This document shows, piece after piece, positions 37,641 through 51,823 of a DNA stretch of 64,000 bases. The DNA is from Tetrahymena thermophila SB210 (lineage: Eukaryota > Ciliophora > Oligohymenophorea > Hymenostomatida > Tetrahymenidae): assembly GCF_000189635.1 (NCBI RefSeq), contig NW_002476457.1, positions 1 through 64,000 on the forward strand. The letters run 5' to 3'. Position 1 is the stretch's first letter. Each line of letters opens with the position of its first letter. Position numbers and translations under genes: made by a program. Under the pieces are notes generated by a model, which did not search any database, was not told the origin of the DNA, and was given only the letters and a program-made list of their open reading frames with translations.

Positions 37641-40282
37641 ATTTGGAAAAAATATATATGATTTGCTCATTAATTAATGAATGAATGAATTGAAAGACCA
37701 CCTCATAATATTAAAATATAAATTTTATAAATAAATATAAATAGATATTTTTGGGCATTGATTTTCTTTTATATAAGGCTCGTCATTTAGTATCGTGGAA
37801 AATAAATGAATAACTATTCTAATTTTCTTATCAACATACGTCATCTCTAACTCTTTATTTACCTTATAAAAGATATATTAATATCAAAAAATCACGATTC
37901 CAAAACCTGGCCTAAATAAAACATCATAATATCTTTTCTCCAAACAAGTAGCTCTTAACTTTTATATGCAATATTATTTGAAGAAATATGTAAATATGTC
38001 TTTTTTAAATAATATTAATTTATTAATAGTAGAATTTAAAAAAGCACCAAGCTGCCCAATAGCAAATTCCAATATAAATTTATTAGTTTTCTTTTGTCAG
38101 TATAAAAATTAGATATGCATTTCTGCTCTTGAGTATTTTGAATTATCAAAAAATAAATAAATAAATAAAATAATATCAATGATACTTATAGTGAAATATT
38201 ATAATTCTTATCAACTTTCTTTATTTTGCTTTCAATGTTCAATATAAATTATTTAAATTATATCTTTTAAAAAACTATTTCATTTTATTATCACTTCCAT
38301 TGTGTTTTAGTCGGATTTGTAATTTAAAGCCAAAAAAAGGTGAAAGATATTGGTAATTGTTGCTTTTTACTTTAATTAAGCAAAGAGTGATCAAAAACAG
38401 AATAGCAAAACCTTAAAACTGAATATCTTTTCCTTAATTCCAAATCGTCCTGATCACAAAAAGATTTATTTTTTGAAAATAAATACAATTTTCATAATAC
38501 ATACCAACTTTTAAGGTGGATAGTAAGTAATTGATATCTAAAATAAATCATTATTTTTGGTTAATATTTAGCTTATTTTTTAAATACATTTTAAATTTCT
38601 AAGAAAAATGAGAATAAGAATAGATCAACAAGAAATAAAACTATTATTTTGAGCACTGATTTTTTCATTTTCGAGAAATTAATTAATACATTTTCTCAAT
38701 TTATGATGAATAGATGTTTGGAATTTTGTAAGATTTGACCTATAAAATTTACATGCCAGTTTAAATAAAACCAAAAAATTAAAACATATTAGCTAATAGC
38801 TTAAAGATTACTTGCAACAAAATATAGATTTATTAAACATGTAAGTAGATATGAATAATTATATAGAAAAATACTTTCAAAATTGGGCAGATATAAAGAA
38901 GAATTTTATCTTATTTTTTTCTAAATTAAGTAACAAAAAATTAATTTGAGAGAGTGACCTATTAAAAATATTGTAGAAGTATTATAACATAGGAAATATT
39001 ATGCTAATTTAAAAAAATACTTAATATTATCATATTTGCATATCATTATTACTAAAAAAGTTGCGTAATAAGTTTTAAAGTGGTGATGCATATCAAATAT
39101 TAAATAAAAATCTTTTTTATAGAACAAAAATATCAATTCATGGTTATACGAGAGTATATAGCAAGGAAGATATGAATGAATAGTAATTTTTTAAAATATA
39201 AGAAAGAAAATTGTGTTGAAAGATATTATTAATCTTTTATTGTTTTGTAAATTCTTTTACTATTTAGATATTTATGACATCATTAAATTTAATATTAAAA
39301 ATTAAATTACTTCCATTCTAACAACTTCTATTTATCTATATAGTAAGGTAAAATATAAGTTAATATTATAATATAATATTTTTAACTACAAAATCAACTT
39401 TTTTAAGATCAAATAAATTGTTTGTTAAAAGCTGAATATATTTAAAATTCATATAAATAAATATTGCAAATTTAAATAAATAAAATGAATTTTAAAAAAT
39501 TTAACTATTTCTATTATTAATTAAATTAATTATTTTAATTGAATAAATTAATCATTTTTGATAAATTAAATTAATTATTTATTTATTCATTAATTTTTAA
39601 TTTTTATTGCTTAGTAATACTGCTTGCTATATGAAATTAATTAGTTTTAAAAAATTAAAAAATATTTTCTAATTTTAAAAAAATAATAAAAGATATTAAT
39701 GAATATTTTAACTTAAATATTATTTTATAAATTTTCTTTCTATTAAATTAACTTTTCACTGCAAGAAATTATATTTGAATATCTTATTTATTTTTAAATA
39801 AGAATATTGACATACTTTCTATGTTTATTGCTAATATGAAATGAATTAAGTTTTAATAATATTAAATAACATACATTATGAGTGTTTAGAATATTTTTTT
39901 TAATTTTCAGTAATTTAATAAATTATAAATAGCAAAATTAATATTAAAAGTTTTTTAAATAAAATAATTAATCATAAAGAAATAAACTCAATAAAATCTT
40001 TAGATAAATAATTTAATTTAATTTTTATATTTAAATTTAAAATGATATTGATTAATAGGATGGTTTAGCTATAATATACATATATAAATTTAAGATAATT
40101 GGTCCTGAAAAATATATTCTAATTAAAATAATTATTTAGATTGAAAAATATTTTAAATGGAGAGTTTACTTTCATTAGAATTTTATTGTTTCAACAACTA
40201 CTTTTAACTATATAAATTAAATGTAGATTCAATTTGTATGTATATTTATTTGCATTCAAACTAATAACAGAAGTTTAAATTT
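37641..40282. other. Largest intergenic spacer (about 2.6 kb)
   Basis: Mostly very AT-rich. Less AT-rich islands lie at about 37770-37960 (possibly promoter of the acyl-CoA-binding protein gene) and 38330-38470. The second contains a minus-strand open stretch of about 60 codons without a start, which is not longer than chance for a one-stop code. No tRNA, snRNA or coding gene was recognised. Confidence 0.45.
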
Positions 40283-43200
40283 TCAAATATCACCTTTTGT
40301 TTGATTTAAGTAAGACTAATTTGTAGCAATCTAATCAGGATTATATTTAATATTTTTTTATTTAGCTTTTATTGAACTTTCATACATTTCTTTATCATCA
40401 TACAAAAATCCAAGCCACTAATCAACTTCTTTAGTGTCTGGGTACATCTTTTTTACTTTCTTATAGCATTAGATGGCAAGATTAGTTTGCTTATTTTTAT
40501 AATACAAATGTCCTAGCAAGAGATATCCCTTATGAGAAGAGAAAGTTTTTAATTCTAAAAATTTTTTAATACTTTGAATCCCTTCTGGAATTAGGTCGTC
40601 ATCATAATAGCATAATGCAATATTGTAATGTGCATTCTAATACTTTGGATTGACATTTAAGGCTTTCTGATACCATTATATAGAGAGTTCATTCTCTTTT
40701 AGTTCATAATATATTAACCCTAAATTATATAAAAGATCACACTAGTTAGGATTTATTTTATAGCCTTTTTCAAATACCTCAATTGCTTCATTGTACATGT
40801 GCAATAGCTAATATGTTATACCTAAATTATAAAGTGCATTTTCATCATCAGGTAATAAATCTACTAGTTTTAAGTAAATTTTAAGAGCTTTTTCATTGTT
40901 ATCCAATTTGGAAAATATCTATCCTAAAAACTTATACGTATCTATACATTTTGGGTCAATTTCAATAGCTTTTTCAGACCAATAGATGCATTATTCTGAA
41001 TCATTGAGCTTATCATAAGTTATACTTGTGTTATAGCAAGCATCGGCAAACTTTGAATCTAGCTCGAATGATTTTTTGTACATTTAAATAGCTTCTTCAT
41101 AATTTTGTTCCTCATAGTAGACAATTCCCAAATTAAAGTAAGCGTCACAATAATTTGGGTTTAGCTGAATAGATTTTAAATACCACTTTTTAGCCTCTTC
41201 TAATTCTTTTCTGTAATAATAAGTAATACCTAAGTTGTAGCTTAAATCCGATTAATTAGGTTTTAATTCATCAGCAATTAGATACTCTCTGATTGCCTCA
41301 TCATAATTTTTCTGTTTGTAGTAGCATAGACCTAAATTAAAGTGAGCATCCTCTAAACTAGGATTTTTTTCAATTGCTTACTTAAAAAATTGCATTGCTT
41401 CATCTAATTTCAGTTCTTTAAATTTAATAACTCCCAAATAAAAATACTAAACCTCATTTTTCTCAGCTAAGCCAATCCCTTTAGTCAGGAATTCTATTGC
41501 TTCTTCTTATCTTCCTTCCTTTACATAAATGTCTATCAGCCTTTTGAAGGGATCCATGTAGAGAGGGTCTAGTTTTATAGCTCTTTTATACCAATCTAAA
41601 GCTTCCGGGTATTTATTTAGTTTCTCGTACGAAAGTCCTGTACTATAGCAGATATCAACAAAATCAGGATTTAAGTCATAGGCTTAAGAGTAGTATTTGA
41701 GTGATTCTTCGTACTAACCTAAATCATAATAAGTAACACCTAAATTATAGATTGCATTATTGTAGTTAGCTTTAATTTTGATAGCATTTTTATAGGACTA
41801 AATGGCTTCATCATATTACTATAAAGAGTGGTAGGCTATTCCCATATTATAGTATGCATCATAGGAGGAAGGTTTTACATCTATCGCTATTTAGTATTAT
41901 TCTATGGATTCCTTCATTAATTTTTTATCATAGTAAATAAGAGCTAAATTATAGTGTGCATCGCTAAAGTTAGGATCTACCTCAATAGCTTTCTAGTATT
42001 GTTGAATAGCTTCATCTTATTGGTTTAAATTTTAATAACACAGTCCTTAATTTACATATGCATTGACAAGATTTTTACTTTTTTCAGCAGATTTCTAAAA
42101 ATACCACAAAGCTTAATCAAATTGTTTCTAGTTATAATATTATAGTCCTAAATTATTATAATTATCACCAAAGTTAGGGTTTAATTATATTGCTTTATCA
42201 TACCATATTATAGCATCTTCTTGTTTTTGTTAGTAATTGTAAATATTTCCAATCATATTATATGCTTGCTCATAATATGGATTGATTTTTATAGCTTACT
42301 TAAAGTAATTAATAGCGATATCATCTTCTCCTTTTTCATAATAAATGTAACCAATTTTAAAATGAGAATCTGCATCATATTTATTAAGCTTTATTGACTA
42401 TTTGAGGTTCAGTATAGCTTGCTCTTATTTTCCCTACATGAAATACTCGCATCCCAAATAATAATAAGCTCTTGAGTAATTTTTGTTTAACTCAATGCTT
42501 TTTTTAAATGACTCTTCAGAGTTAATTGTATCCCCTATTATGTAATAGCAATATCCAATAGATGAGTAAGTTTCGTATGAATTAGGATTTATTTCTATTA
42601 CTTTTTTAAATTTCTCAATAGCTTCGCTTTCTTTTTTTTAGTCAAAAAAGCTATAGGCTTCATCAAGCAAATCTTCAATTTATTAATTAAAATCTTCTAA
42701 ATCAAATTCCCAAGTATTTTCTAATTACTAAATTTAGAATTAGTCGAGATTTTTTTAAGCTTTATCAAAAGAATCTATTTGCTTAAGAATATCTGGTCTT
42801 TTTATCTGATCAAACTAAAAAAAATCTAAGAGAATATAATTGATATCGATATCAATGCTCTTTTAAAATTAGTAATACATAGTCCCATAACTTAATTCCT
42901 TTAAATAGTATAGCAGGTTCTTTGCTTAAGCCATAGAATATAAACACATTCCAATACACCATAAATCTGCTTATTAATTCCATATTTACTAAATGGACTG
43001 TGATTCTGCATCAACTGAATTATCTAAAAACTCAGGTGGTAAGTAGAATTAAATATTTTACATAATTTACATGTCAAAGAACTGAGTTGAGTTTGAAGGA
43101 TTGATTTCTTTTGCTTCTCCAAACAATTAAATCTTTATATTCTAATTTTACAAAAAGATGTTTCTAGGGGCAAAGTTATATAGAACCAATCCTTTAGAAT

Positions 43201-43651
43201 GAATAAAAGAGGCTGCATCTAATATTTATTTTGAAAGCATTATAAAAGTTTGTCTATCTATTTTTTTTCTCCTATTTTCAAGAATCCAGTCCTAGAGAGT
43301 CTAACCACAGTACTCCATTTAAACCAAATAAAAATGCTAAATCTGAAAATGGCTTATGCATTTTATGATATTTTCATGAAGTGACTCTGAAATATCTTTA
43401 GCTAACTTTTGAGCATCAGCTAATTTATTTTAGCAGACTACTCCTAGCTCTTCAAAATCAGATTAAAGATTGATTATTTTGAGTAAATACTAAAAATTTG
43501 ATTATTTTATATAAACAATATCTGAGAGTCCTTCTTCGTATTTTTTAGAATCAATAATTTAAATGTTTTAAAATTTTAATAGGTCCTTTTCTATTATTTT
43601 AATATGAGATTGGTTTTATGATGTATTTAAGATGAAGGTTTAATGAAGCAT
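40283..43651 (-). CDS. Pseudokinase fused to a long TPR array
   Basis: Intronless minus-strand gene, 1122 residues, ATG 43649-43651, TGA 40283-40285.

Residues about 20-275 have a protein-kinase fold pattern: a possible VAIK-like lysine in YLLKII (K58), the helix-E region SKQILDAASFIHSKG, an APE-like LPPEFL (204-209), and the subdomain IX pattern ADLWCIGMCLYSM (228-240). The catalytic loop HRDLKPxN is replaced by LYNFAPRN (157-164; catalytic Asp is Asn, Lys is Ala) and DFG by LFG (176-178). It should therefore lack normal phosphotransfer activity.

From about residue 300 to 1090 there are some two dozen 34-residue tetratricopeptide repeats (consensus AYYNLGxxYYxxxxYxEAIxxYxKAIxxNPN), a large protein-binding solenoid. 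TPR proteins are very abundant in ciliates, many with ciliary roles; partner unknown. Confidence 0.88.
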
Positions 43652-45316
43652 ATTAAAGTCTTTTTTAATAGTAAGTAAGTAATTAATTAATAATTTTTTT
43701 GATAAAAAATTATAGAAAAAATATTACTAAAGATAAATATAATGAATGATTCCTTTTATTTTCTTTTCTATATAAAATAAATCAATATATATTAGAAATA
43801 TATTAGAAATCGGAATCGAAAGAAAAATTATTCAATTTTTTAACCAATTTTAAAACCAAATATTACTTATTATGAATTTATTATATCTTTTCAACATCAA
43901 TGAGTATTAATGGTATATAAAAATATTTATTTAGTTATTAATTTAATACATAATATATAAATTCTATAAAATTGCTAAATAAAATATCATTTCAAATTTT
44001 GATAATAGACTAAATAATTAATAAATTTTATATTTTTCTTATTGATAAATATAAATTTACAGATTCAATATTTGAAAGTAAAATATTATTAATAAAATGT
44101 ATTAAATCTATCTTCATTTTTCTACTAAAGCTTCATCTTTTATTAATTATTTCTTGATGTTCAATTTTTTCATTTTAGAGTTCTATTGAATATTTATTTA
44201 GTATTTATTTCTTCAAAACAATTTTCTTTAATATTTTAAGTATTTTTATTAAAATTTATTTGTTTATAAAAATTGATGTTAATTTCTTCATAATAATTTT
44301 AAGACTTTCAAAAAATTGAGTGAAAGAAAAATAATTTTAAAATTAGTATATTAATTAGTACTTATAATTAAACAATTAAAATCACTTTAATGAAACATTA
44401 TTTACTTTCACTCTTTTTTATCTTTATTTATTTTAAAAACTTAGAATAAATTTAATCTTTAAAAATGTTTAAAGAGTAAAAATTAGGTATAATGTTTTCA
44501 TAATTACAAAACTTCAAAAAATATTTCTGGTGAAAATAAATGAATAATCAAATAAATTATTAATATAAAACAACTATAATAATCCTTATTAATAATCATA
44601 AATAAAATCAAAAATTATTTGCTATCTCTTTTATCATCTTTGTTTATAGTATGATCATATTTTTAAAAACAATTTTTTTAAATTTTCTAGGTATTAAAGC
44701 TAAAAAATAAACAAATATAAATAATATTATCATTGCATTTTAAAAAGCTAGAAATTTTATTAAAAAAACAACTTTTTTAAAAATATAAAAAACAAAATTT
44801 CTTTTAAAAATGTTTTAATTTTCAAATTTGTCTAATAAAATACTATCAAAAGTAAGTAGATATATAAACAAAGTAATTTGAAAAAAATTAAGCAGAGAAA
44901 ATTTTTGCATAATCAATTAAGCTTCAAAATTTAGTAATGCCAACATCAATCATAATGAGTTTATTTTCTTTATAAATTATAAAATAAAAAAATATTATAT
45001 AAAATAACAAGTTATATTCAATTTACAATAATTGATTGAAATATTTATTTTATAAATTTACATAAATTTCGTTTTATCGGAACTGTATGTGTTATTGATT
45101 TCACTCATTTATATATTTATTCATTAATTCATTCATTTATTTATTAATCTTAAAATAAAAGGTTAAGAAAATTTGAAAGTTCTTTTTAAATAGAGAAGGA
45201 ACAATCAATTAAAATAAAAGATTATTAAAAAATAATAAAGGACTATTATATTTATATTAATTAGCAAGTAACTTAATCAATTAAAAAATATCTCAATAAA
45301 AGCATTATTTAAGAAA
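43652..45316. other. Divergent intergenic spacer
   Basis: Shared upstream region of the pseudokinase-TPR gene (-) and the p28 gene (+). About 1.7 kb, very AT-rich, no gene or strong repeat seen. Confidence 0.5.
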
Positions 45317-46551
45317 ATGTCTCGTTATCCAAGAGAATCATTAGTTTAATATGAACCTGAAACAGCCATTCATAAGAATAGCGATATTGCAAGAATTTCA
45401 AGTTTAGGTAATAAAAAAAAGCATTAACTTCCTCCTCTTGAGTCTAAGCCTTCTACTGATGATATATTGAATGCTATTTTACCTCCTAGAGAATGGGATC
45501 ACGAAGGAACCCATTACATTTAATATGTTTCTCACAATCCTGCTTCAAGAGAAGATGTTGCTAATTTATAAAAGACTTTGGATGAAAAATTATTGGCTAG
45601 ACAAGCAAGGTAATAATTAATTAGTTTTAGCATATTTGTCTTTTAAATTATTTGAATGTTTAAAATAGCACATTTTTTAATTTTTAATCATCAAAAAACT
45701 TTTAAATTCAAAAATTAGAGATTCTGGTATTTGCCCTATAAGAGAAGAACTCCATAGTTAGTGTTTTGATGAAATTATTAGACAAGTTACAATTGACTGC
45801 CCAGAAAGAGGTAAATTGATATTGTTCTTAACAAATAACATAAAGCAGTTAATAAAAAAATTAATACTACAATATGCAACTGTCTAAATTAGTAAATTTA
45901 TAAGTGAATTCAGTTGAAAGAAAGGTTTAATAAGTTTTTAATGAATAATTTAATCTAAAATTTGTTTCAAAGTATTAATTTGGATGTCTTAAAATTTTAG
46001 TAGATATATTGAGTTATTTAATATTGAGAAATGCTAGTTATTACAAATTATTATGATGATTTTTATTAAAGAAAATGAACTGCTTTAAATTAAACATCAA
46101 AAACCTATTAAAATTTAATTGATATATTAATAATAAATATAAATAATAAAAGGTATATTATTGTTGAGAGTTAGAGATGAATTAAAAATGACTATTGCTG
46201 CATACCAAACTTTATATCAATCATCTGTTACATTTGGTATGAGAAAGTAATTATAGTCTGAATAAGGTAAAGCTGACACAGAATTAAAAATATCTGAACT
46301 AGAAAAGAAGAAAGCAAAATTAGAAGAAAGAGTAATTATTTAGTTTTTCAATCTTCGTTTTTAATCGGCTTTTTTTGATAATTTAAATTTAGAGAGTAGA
46401 ACTGCTAAACAAGAAAGAAGCTATAGAGAAAAGAAATAAAGAAAGAAGAGATATCGAAGAATAAAAGAGAAAGTAAGAAATTGAATTCTTAAAATATCAA
46501 AGTTAACATTTAGAATAGTTCCTTAAATCTGTTACTCCTGATCTTAAATGA
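45317..46551 (+). CDS. DNALI1 homologue (p28): Axonemal inner-arm dynein light chain p28 (DNALI1 family)
   Basis: Four exons (45317-45609, 45719-45810, 46153-46331 and 46393-46551) encode 240 residues, close to the roughly 230-260 of the family.

Diagnostic stretches are ILPPREW near residue 55, PASREDVANLQ, LLARQAR joined by splicing to DSGICPIREELHSQCF, DEIIRQVTIDCPERG, LLLRVRDELKMTI and AAYQTLYQSSVTFGMRKQL. A coiled-coil, E/K-rich C-terminal third ends in FLKSVTPDLK.

In Chlamydomonas p28 binds the N-terminal region of single-headed inner-arm dyneins (types a, c and d) together with actin or centrin. Tetrahymena has several p28 genes; I cannot say which this is. The position of the first intron inside the most conserved block makes the model secure. 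Confidence 0.95.
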
Positions 46552-47182
46552 GGCTATATTAAAAATTGATTTAAAATAATATTTATCATATTATTATCGA
46601 TATATACATACACACATCCATACTTATAACTGTTGTCAATTTTCTAATTAATCAGTTTAATTTAAAAATGAATTATTTTTCATTTATTGTAAAAAATAAA
46701 ACAAATAAATTTCTAAAAATTAAAATTTAAAAAAAATTATGATTTGAAAAAATAAAATTTTATGGAAATTATTTTAAAAAATATTTTTTTTAAAAAATAA
46801 AATTGCAGTTATCAATCATAATCTGCTTAAAATATGAATGAAACTAGTTGTTAAATAAGACAAATTAATATTTTAATTTAATTAAATTGCTTGGTTATTT
46901 TTTAAATGAAAAAAATGAAAGTTTATTTGTTATCACTAATTTATTTTTTGGTTTTACTTCTTTGTGAGGAAATCAATTATTTAATTAATTCATTAATTAT
47001 ACAAAGACTTCTTCACTAATATTTATCAACATAAAAGTCAATATAATTTGTATTTATATAAATCTTATATAAGTTTTCTTGAGAAATATCCTCTTCGAAA
47101 TAAATTTATAATATTATTATTAAGAGGATTGGTTAAGCACATCATAGAATCAAGATAATTTTATAAAAAGCCAGAATAATAA
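46552..47182. other. Intergenic spacer
   Basis: AT-rich 3' flank of p28 and leader of the next gene. No feature recognised. Confidence 0.5.
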
Positions 47183-50100
47183 ATGAACATAACTAATTAA
47201 GTTTAGAATCCTCTTTTGATTTAATAAAGGGATATGAGATAACCACTTTAAAAATAGTTTAATTAGTAGAATAGTTAATTAGTAAATTACTCAACGGCTA
47301 GTAAATAATCTTAAGTATCTAGCCCTAAAGAAATTATAAAAAATAATGAAGACACTAAATAAAAATGTTTGTCTGGAGAGGAATGCTTTCGATAGAGAAG
47401 AATTTAAATTTAAAATTAGCAGCTTTTGAATTAGCAGAAAAACATCTTAGACGAATTTATAAAATACAATTAAAATATTTAAAAGACTTCTGATGAGTAT
47501 ATAAGCTAGCGTAAGCAGTGGAATAAATCTTTCGATCTCTCTAAGAATAAGAAAATTATTAGTATTAAAGGATAAGAGGAAGAATAAAATATTATAACTA
47601 TTGCTTAGTATATGGTAAATAATTCAAATAAATCATTTGAAGAGCAACTAAATAATTCTATTCATCCTTCTCTAAGATCATCTCCAAAAAATGAAAATAG
47701 TAAATAGAAAGAAAATTAGAATCCTATTTCTCAATAAGTAATTCAGTTACCTTAAGATAAAAAATAAACTGAGCCAGAATAAATGTAGAAATAAAATACA
47801 CCACTAAAAATATATAAAAATAACAAAATATATAAAAATTAGTATGCTTAAAAAATTCAAAATGAAGGTAGTATTATGCAGTAAAGTTTGTAAATTAGCT
47901 ATGAAAAATCTACTCCTAAAGCAATACAAGATGGACAAGATAATTTTAAAATCAAGTATATACAAACTGATTTAAACACGTATAAACTAACTCCTTAAAC
48001 TGCAGTGTAAAATAATAAGCTGCTAAATAAAGGAAGGTATGATGGTAATGATAAAAGATAAAGGGCCTCTTCTGTGACAAATAAAAGAACTAATTCCTAA
48101 TTGGGATAGCCAATAAGAGGATCTAAAAAGTAAAGCATAAAGTCAAGACTTAATAGTGATTCTTATGAGATTCAAACTGAGAATAGCAACAAGCTGCCTG
48201 AAATATTTTAATTCGAGGAAGTTCCTTAAATCGCTTAAAATTAAATTAATACTCCTAAATCTATTTCTAGTAATATTGCATCTTCAAAGCCTATAGAGTC
48301 GCTATAAGATACAGGTGTCAAGCTTTCAACTTATAACTAAAATTATTCCACCAAATCTTCTTATAGATAAAAAGATTCTGCTGACTCAATGTGCCAAACA
48401 GAGCCAAATGATTAATACAAAATCACAAAATTAAACGAAAATTAAAACCACTCCACTGAACCTGATTCTTCATTTTTATTGACAGAGTACAAGGTTTATA
48501 ACTCTAAATCTTAATATAAAAATCATGGAAGAAGATTTCGTTCTTAATCAAGAGCTTCTTCATAGATGTCTGAAAATATAGCATAGACTAATTAAGTGAG
48601 TCCAACCTCTTTAGGAATAGAAAATTAAAAGTAAATGGAACATCTAATAAAAACAGAAGATGTTTCTATAGGCTCAGGCTAAAAAAATTAATATAAATAA
48701 AACATAGTATAACCATAGCAAAATTAAACTTAACTTATTTCAGTTCAAAACAACTAATTTTACTAATATTATTATGATAGAGGAAATAATTTAAATCAAA
48801 CTCAATTATTACACAACAAATTAGACAATAGCTAAGAATAAAATAAAAAATATTTAATAGGCAGTATAATAAGAAAAGAGTAAGAAAATCAAGTATAAAA
48901 AGCATAAAACAACACTGATTAATCTAAATTGATGAGTACAAACAATTAATCGTCTTTAAATCCTAATTTATAAAATGAAAATAATTCTAGTCAGCCGATA
49001 TAAATTGAAACAGATTTAGCAGCATATCAATACATAGAAAAGTTAAAAAGAGAAAAAAGACTGAGACAAGAGGAGGATTACAAGAAGTTTTTAGCTGAAA
49101 AGTAAAAAATGAATGATTAATTTAATGAGTTTTGCATCAAAAAATAGTTGACAAATTCAATCATTAATCAGTCTGTTGTAAATAACGAAAGCTAAGCAAT
49201 GACAAATCCCAGTTAAATTTATTAGTATAAAAACTAGTAAAGAATGATAGAAATTTCTAATAAATGTTAATAAATTTATGAAGAGTGTTTATCCTAATTG
49301 CAAATCTCTCCTTAAGTTTTTCAGCCGTAATAATTAAACTAGCAATAACAAGCATAATAAAATGTAGTATTTTAGAAGAATAATATTTAAGATTCTCATC
49401 CTCCAAAAAACATTTAAATTGATCCCGTTGCTATTACTTTGCCAAGACTTTCACCCATAAATTCTACAACTAATAACTCTACTAAATTTCAAAACGAAGA
49501 GTAAAGAAGTATAAGCTACTAGAGAGCAGTCAATCCAACTTTAAACAGTGTTTTTTAAAGCTAAACTAAATCAACGAGATCAAATTCTAACTAACCTTCA
49601 ATGATTAAACCTAACAACAGTAAACCTATAACAATATCTATGTAGAAATTTCTAAATGATAGTTCAAAGGGGATAAGCGATAAATAATATTTTCCCTCCA
49701 AGAAAAAGCTAGAGTCATCATCATCAAGAGCTTCATCATAATTGGAAAGTTCAATTATAATTAACTAAATCGATGAGCAGATAAAACACTAAAGTCCTTA
49801 AAAGCTAACTAACGAAAGTATTAAATTTTAGTCTTCGAAAAAGAAAGTCATCAAAATAAAAAATCACTCTACTTTATTAGAGAATAAAGATTCTCTATCT
49901 TCATAAAAAAAATAAAATACCATTAAAGCAAATAATTCATTAGATGTAGTTCAAGGAGAAAAATCAAATAAAACTGAAAATCAAAACAAAATTTTAAAGA
50001 ATAATCAGAAAGATCCTAAAGATGATCCTTAGTTTGCAACCAAAATAGATTTAAATCTAAATCAACCACTGTAAAAAAATAAAAATTTAGAATCAATAAA

Positions 50101-51823
50101 CATCCAATAAAATAATTAAACACCTACAAAAAATATTTTATCTCCTAAATCAATTTTGAAATCACCAAAGAATTATTGTGAAAGCTCAAGCATAAAAAAT
50201 ATCAAAGAGCCTTAAGACTTCACTCTAGGTTACGACAGTTAAATTCAATTCTTTGATCAAACTTAAATGCCTGCTTCTTAACCTACAATTTATTCAAACT
50301 TGAATAAGAGAAAAAATACTAAAAACGATTTATCTCCTACAAATTAAAATGTTATTTAAGCACATTCACATAAATAAATTTTACCAAAAACTCAATTTCT
50401 AAGAGAAGAAGAATTAAATTAGCAGATTTATCAAAAATTCTCATAGTTGTAGGAAACAGATGCTTTTTATCGTGTTCAAACAAACTCAGTTGATAATTCT
50501 ATTAAATATAGCTAGGATTTCGGTTAAATTTTAAGTTTAAATGAAAGCAATAATGAAGACAGCAAAAATTAATTAAGCCCAATTTCAAACAAATATTCTG
50601 TTTAAATTAATTAAATTACAGAAGTTTCCAATACTGAAGATGAGTTATCTTAATAAAATACAAGGAATCTAATTAAAGGATGTAATTAAGGATCTAAATT
50701 CACATTCTTAAATTGCAGTTCGCCAGATATTTAAGACCATGCAAAGGAAGGTTTAACTAGCTTTTCTTAAAAAATATTACAACCTATGCAGATTATGCAT
50801 TAAAGTAAAATATTATAAGATAGCTAATCTCCCTCTTAAATCAGATAAAATTTAATAGATTAGTTATCAAATCTCAATCAAAAAAGTAGCCTTTAAAATT
50901 TAAATGTAAGTTAAAAACTGGTTAAAACGAATGATGAAAATAAAAATTTCAGTGAAAAAACAAATGATTTTTAAATTCAAGAAAATTAAATACTTTCACC
51001 AAAAACAAAAAACTAAGTTGATAATTAGTAAAATGATACTAATTAAATGAATGATAAAAAAAACAATACTGATAGTAGTAATAAATTATAAACAGAGTAA
51101 ACTAAAATATCTAAGCAATCTATTTATGAAAAATTAATAGAAAAAAATCAAAATAAGTTCGAACAAATTTAATAAAATTATGAAAAACAAAGCTAATAAA
51201 ATCTCTTGGAATAATCTCAAAATGATTAAAAAACTAAATAACTTATTTAAGAACCCTAAGAAAAGTAATTTGTGGAAATAATAAACACTAAAAGCGGACA
51301 GCAAGATATACAAGAAGCAGAAAGTAGCTAAAAATCTTAAAAATAAAATAAAGTTAATGAAGGAGCAAAACAGAACTAAATTAAATAAAATCCTGAATAA
51401 ATTGATATAGTAAAATCTAAATCAAATTTATAATAAGAAACAAATCATGTAAATATTAATAATGATAATCTAAATTAAAAGCAATGTAATTTAAAAGAAA
51501 GCTAAGAAATCGATATCTAAAGAAGCAACAATTTGCAAAGTATAATAAATTAAAAAATTTTAAAAAATAGAAATAAAAATTTAGTTAATGAATAATATTA
51601 ACATTTAGAAAGTAAAAGGCAAAATGTTGAATAAAATAAATAAAAATATATAGAAGAATCATAATTTGTTATTGAATTGGATAATGATACCAATTCAAAT
51701 AGGGCTTAATCTCCAAAATAAATTGAGGACTAATAAACCAATAATCAATTAAATGAATAAAAGGTAAATATATACTTAAACAGTAGAGATGTACCTTTAA
51801 TAATAAATTCTTCATTCTACTGA
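47183..51823 (+). CDS. Giant Q/N/S/K-rich, probably disordered protein
   Basis: An uninterrupted 4641-nt frame (1546 residues) from ATG 47183 to TGA 51821-51823. In an AT-rich one-stop code, chance frames average only some tens of codons, so this length is significant. Composition is dominated by Gln (mostly TAA/TAG codons), Asn, Ser and Lys with scattered SP and TP pairs, the pattern of intrinsically disordered, possibly phosphorylated proteins. The only structured-looking part is a charged helix or coiled coil near residues 610-660 (KLKREKRLRQEEDYKKFL). No domain, signal peptide or membrane segment is seen. Asn/Gln-rich tracts of this kind can be prone to aggregation. No family was recognised and no function is proposed. 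An earlier exon cannot be excluded. Confidence 0.75.

Noticed and set aside
38330-38520. Minus-strand open stretch of about 60 codons
   Set aside because: No ATG, and with a single stop codon in this AT-rich DNA such lengths occur by chance.
38700-38760. Possible C/D snoRNA (ATGATGA box)
   Set aside because: No matching D box (CTGA) or terminal stem at a suitable distance.
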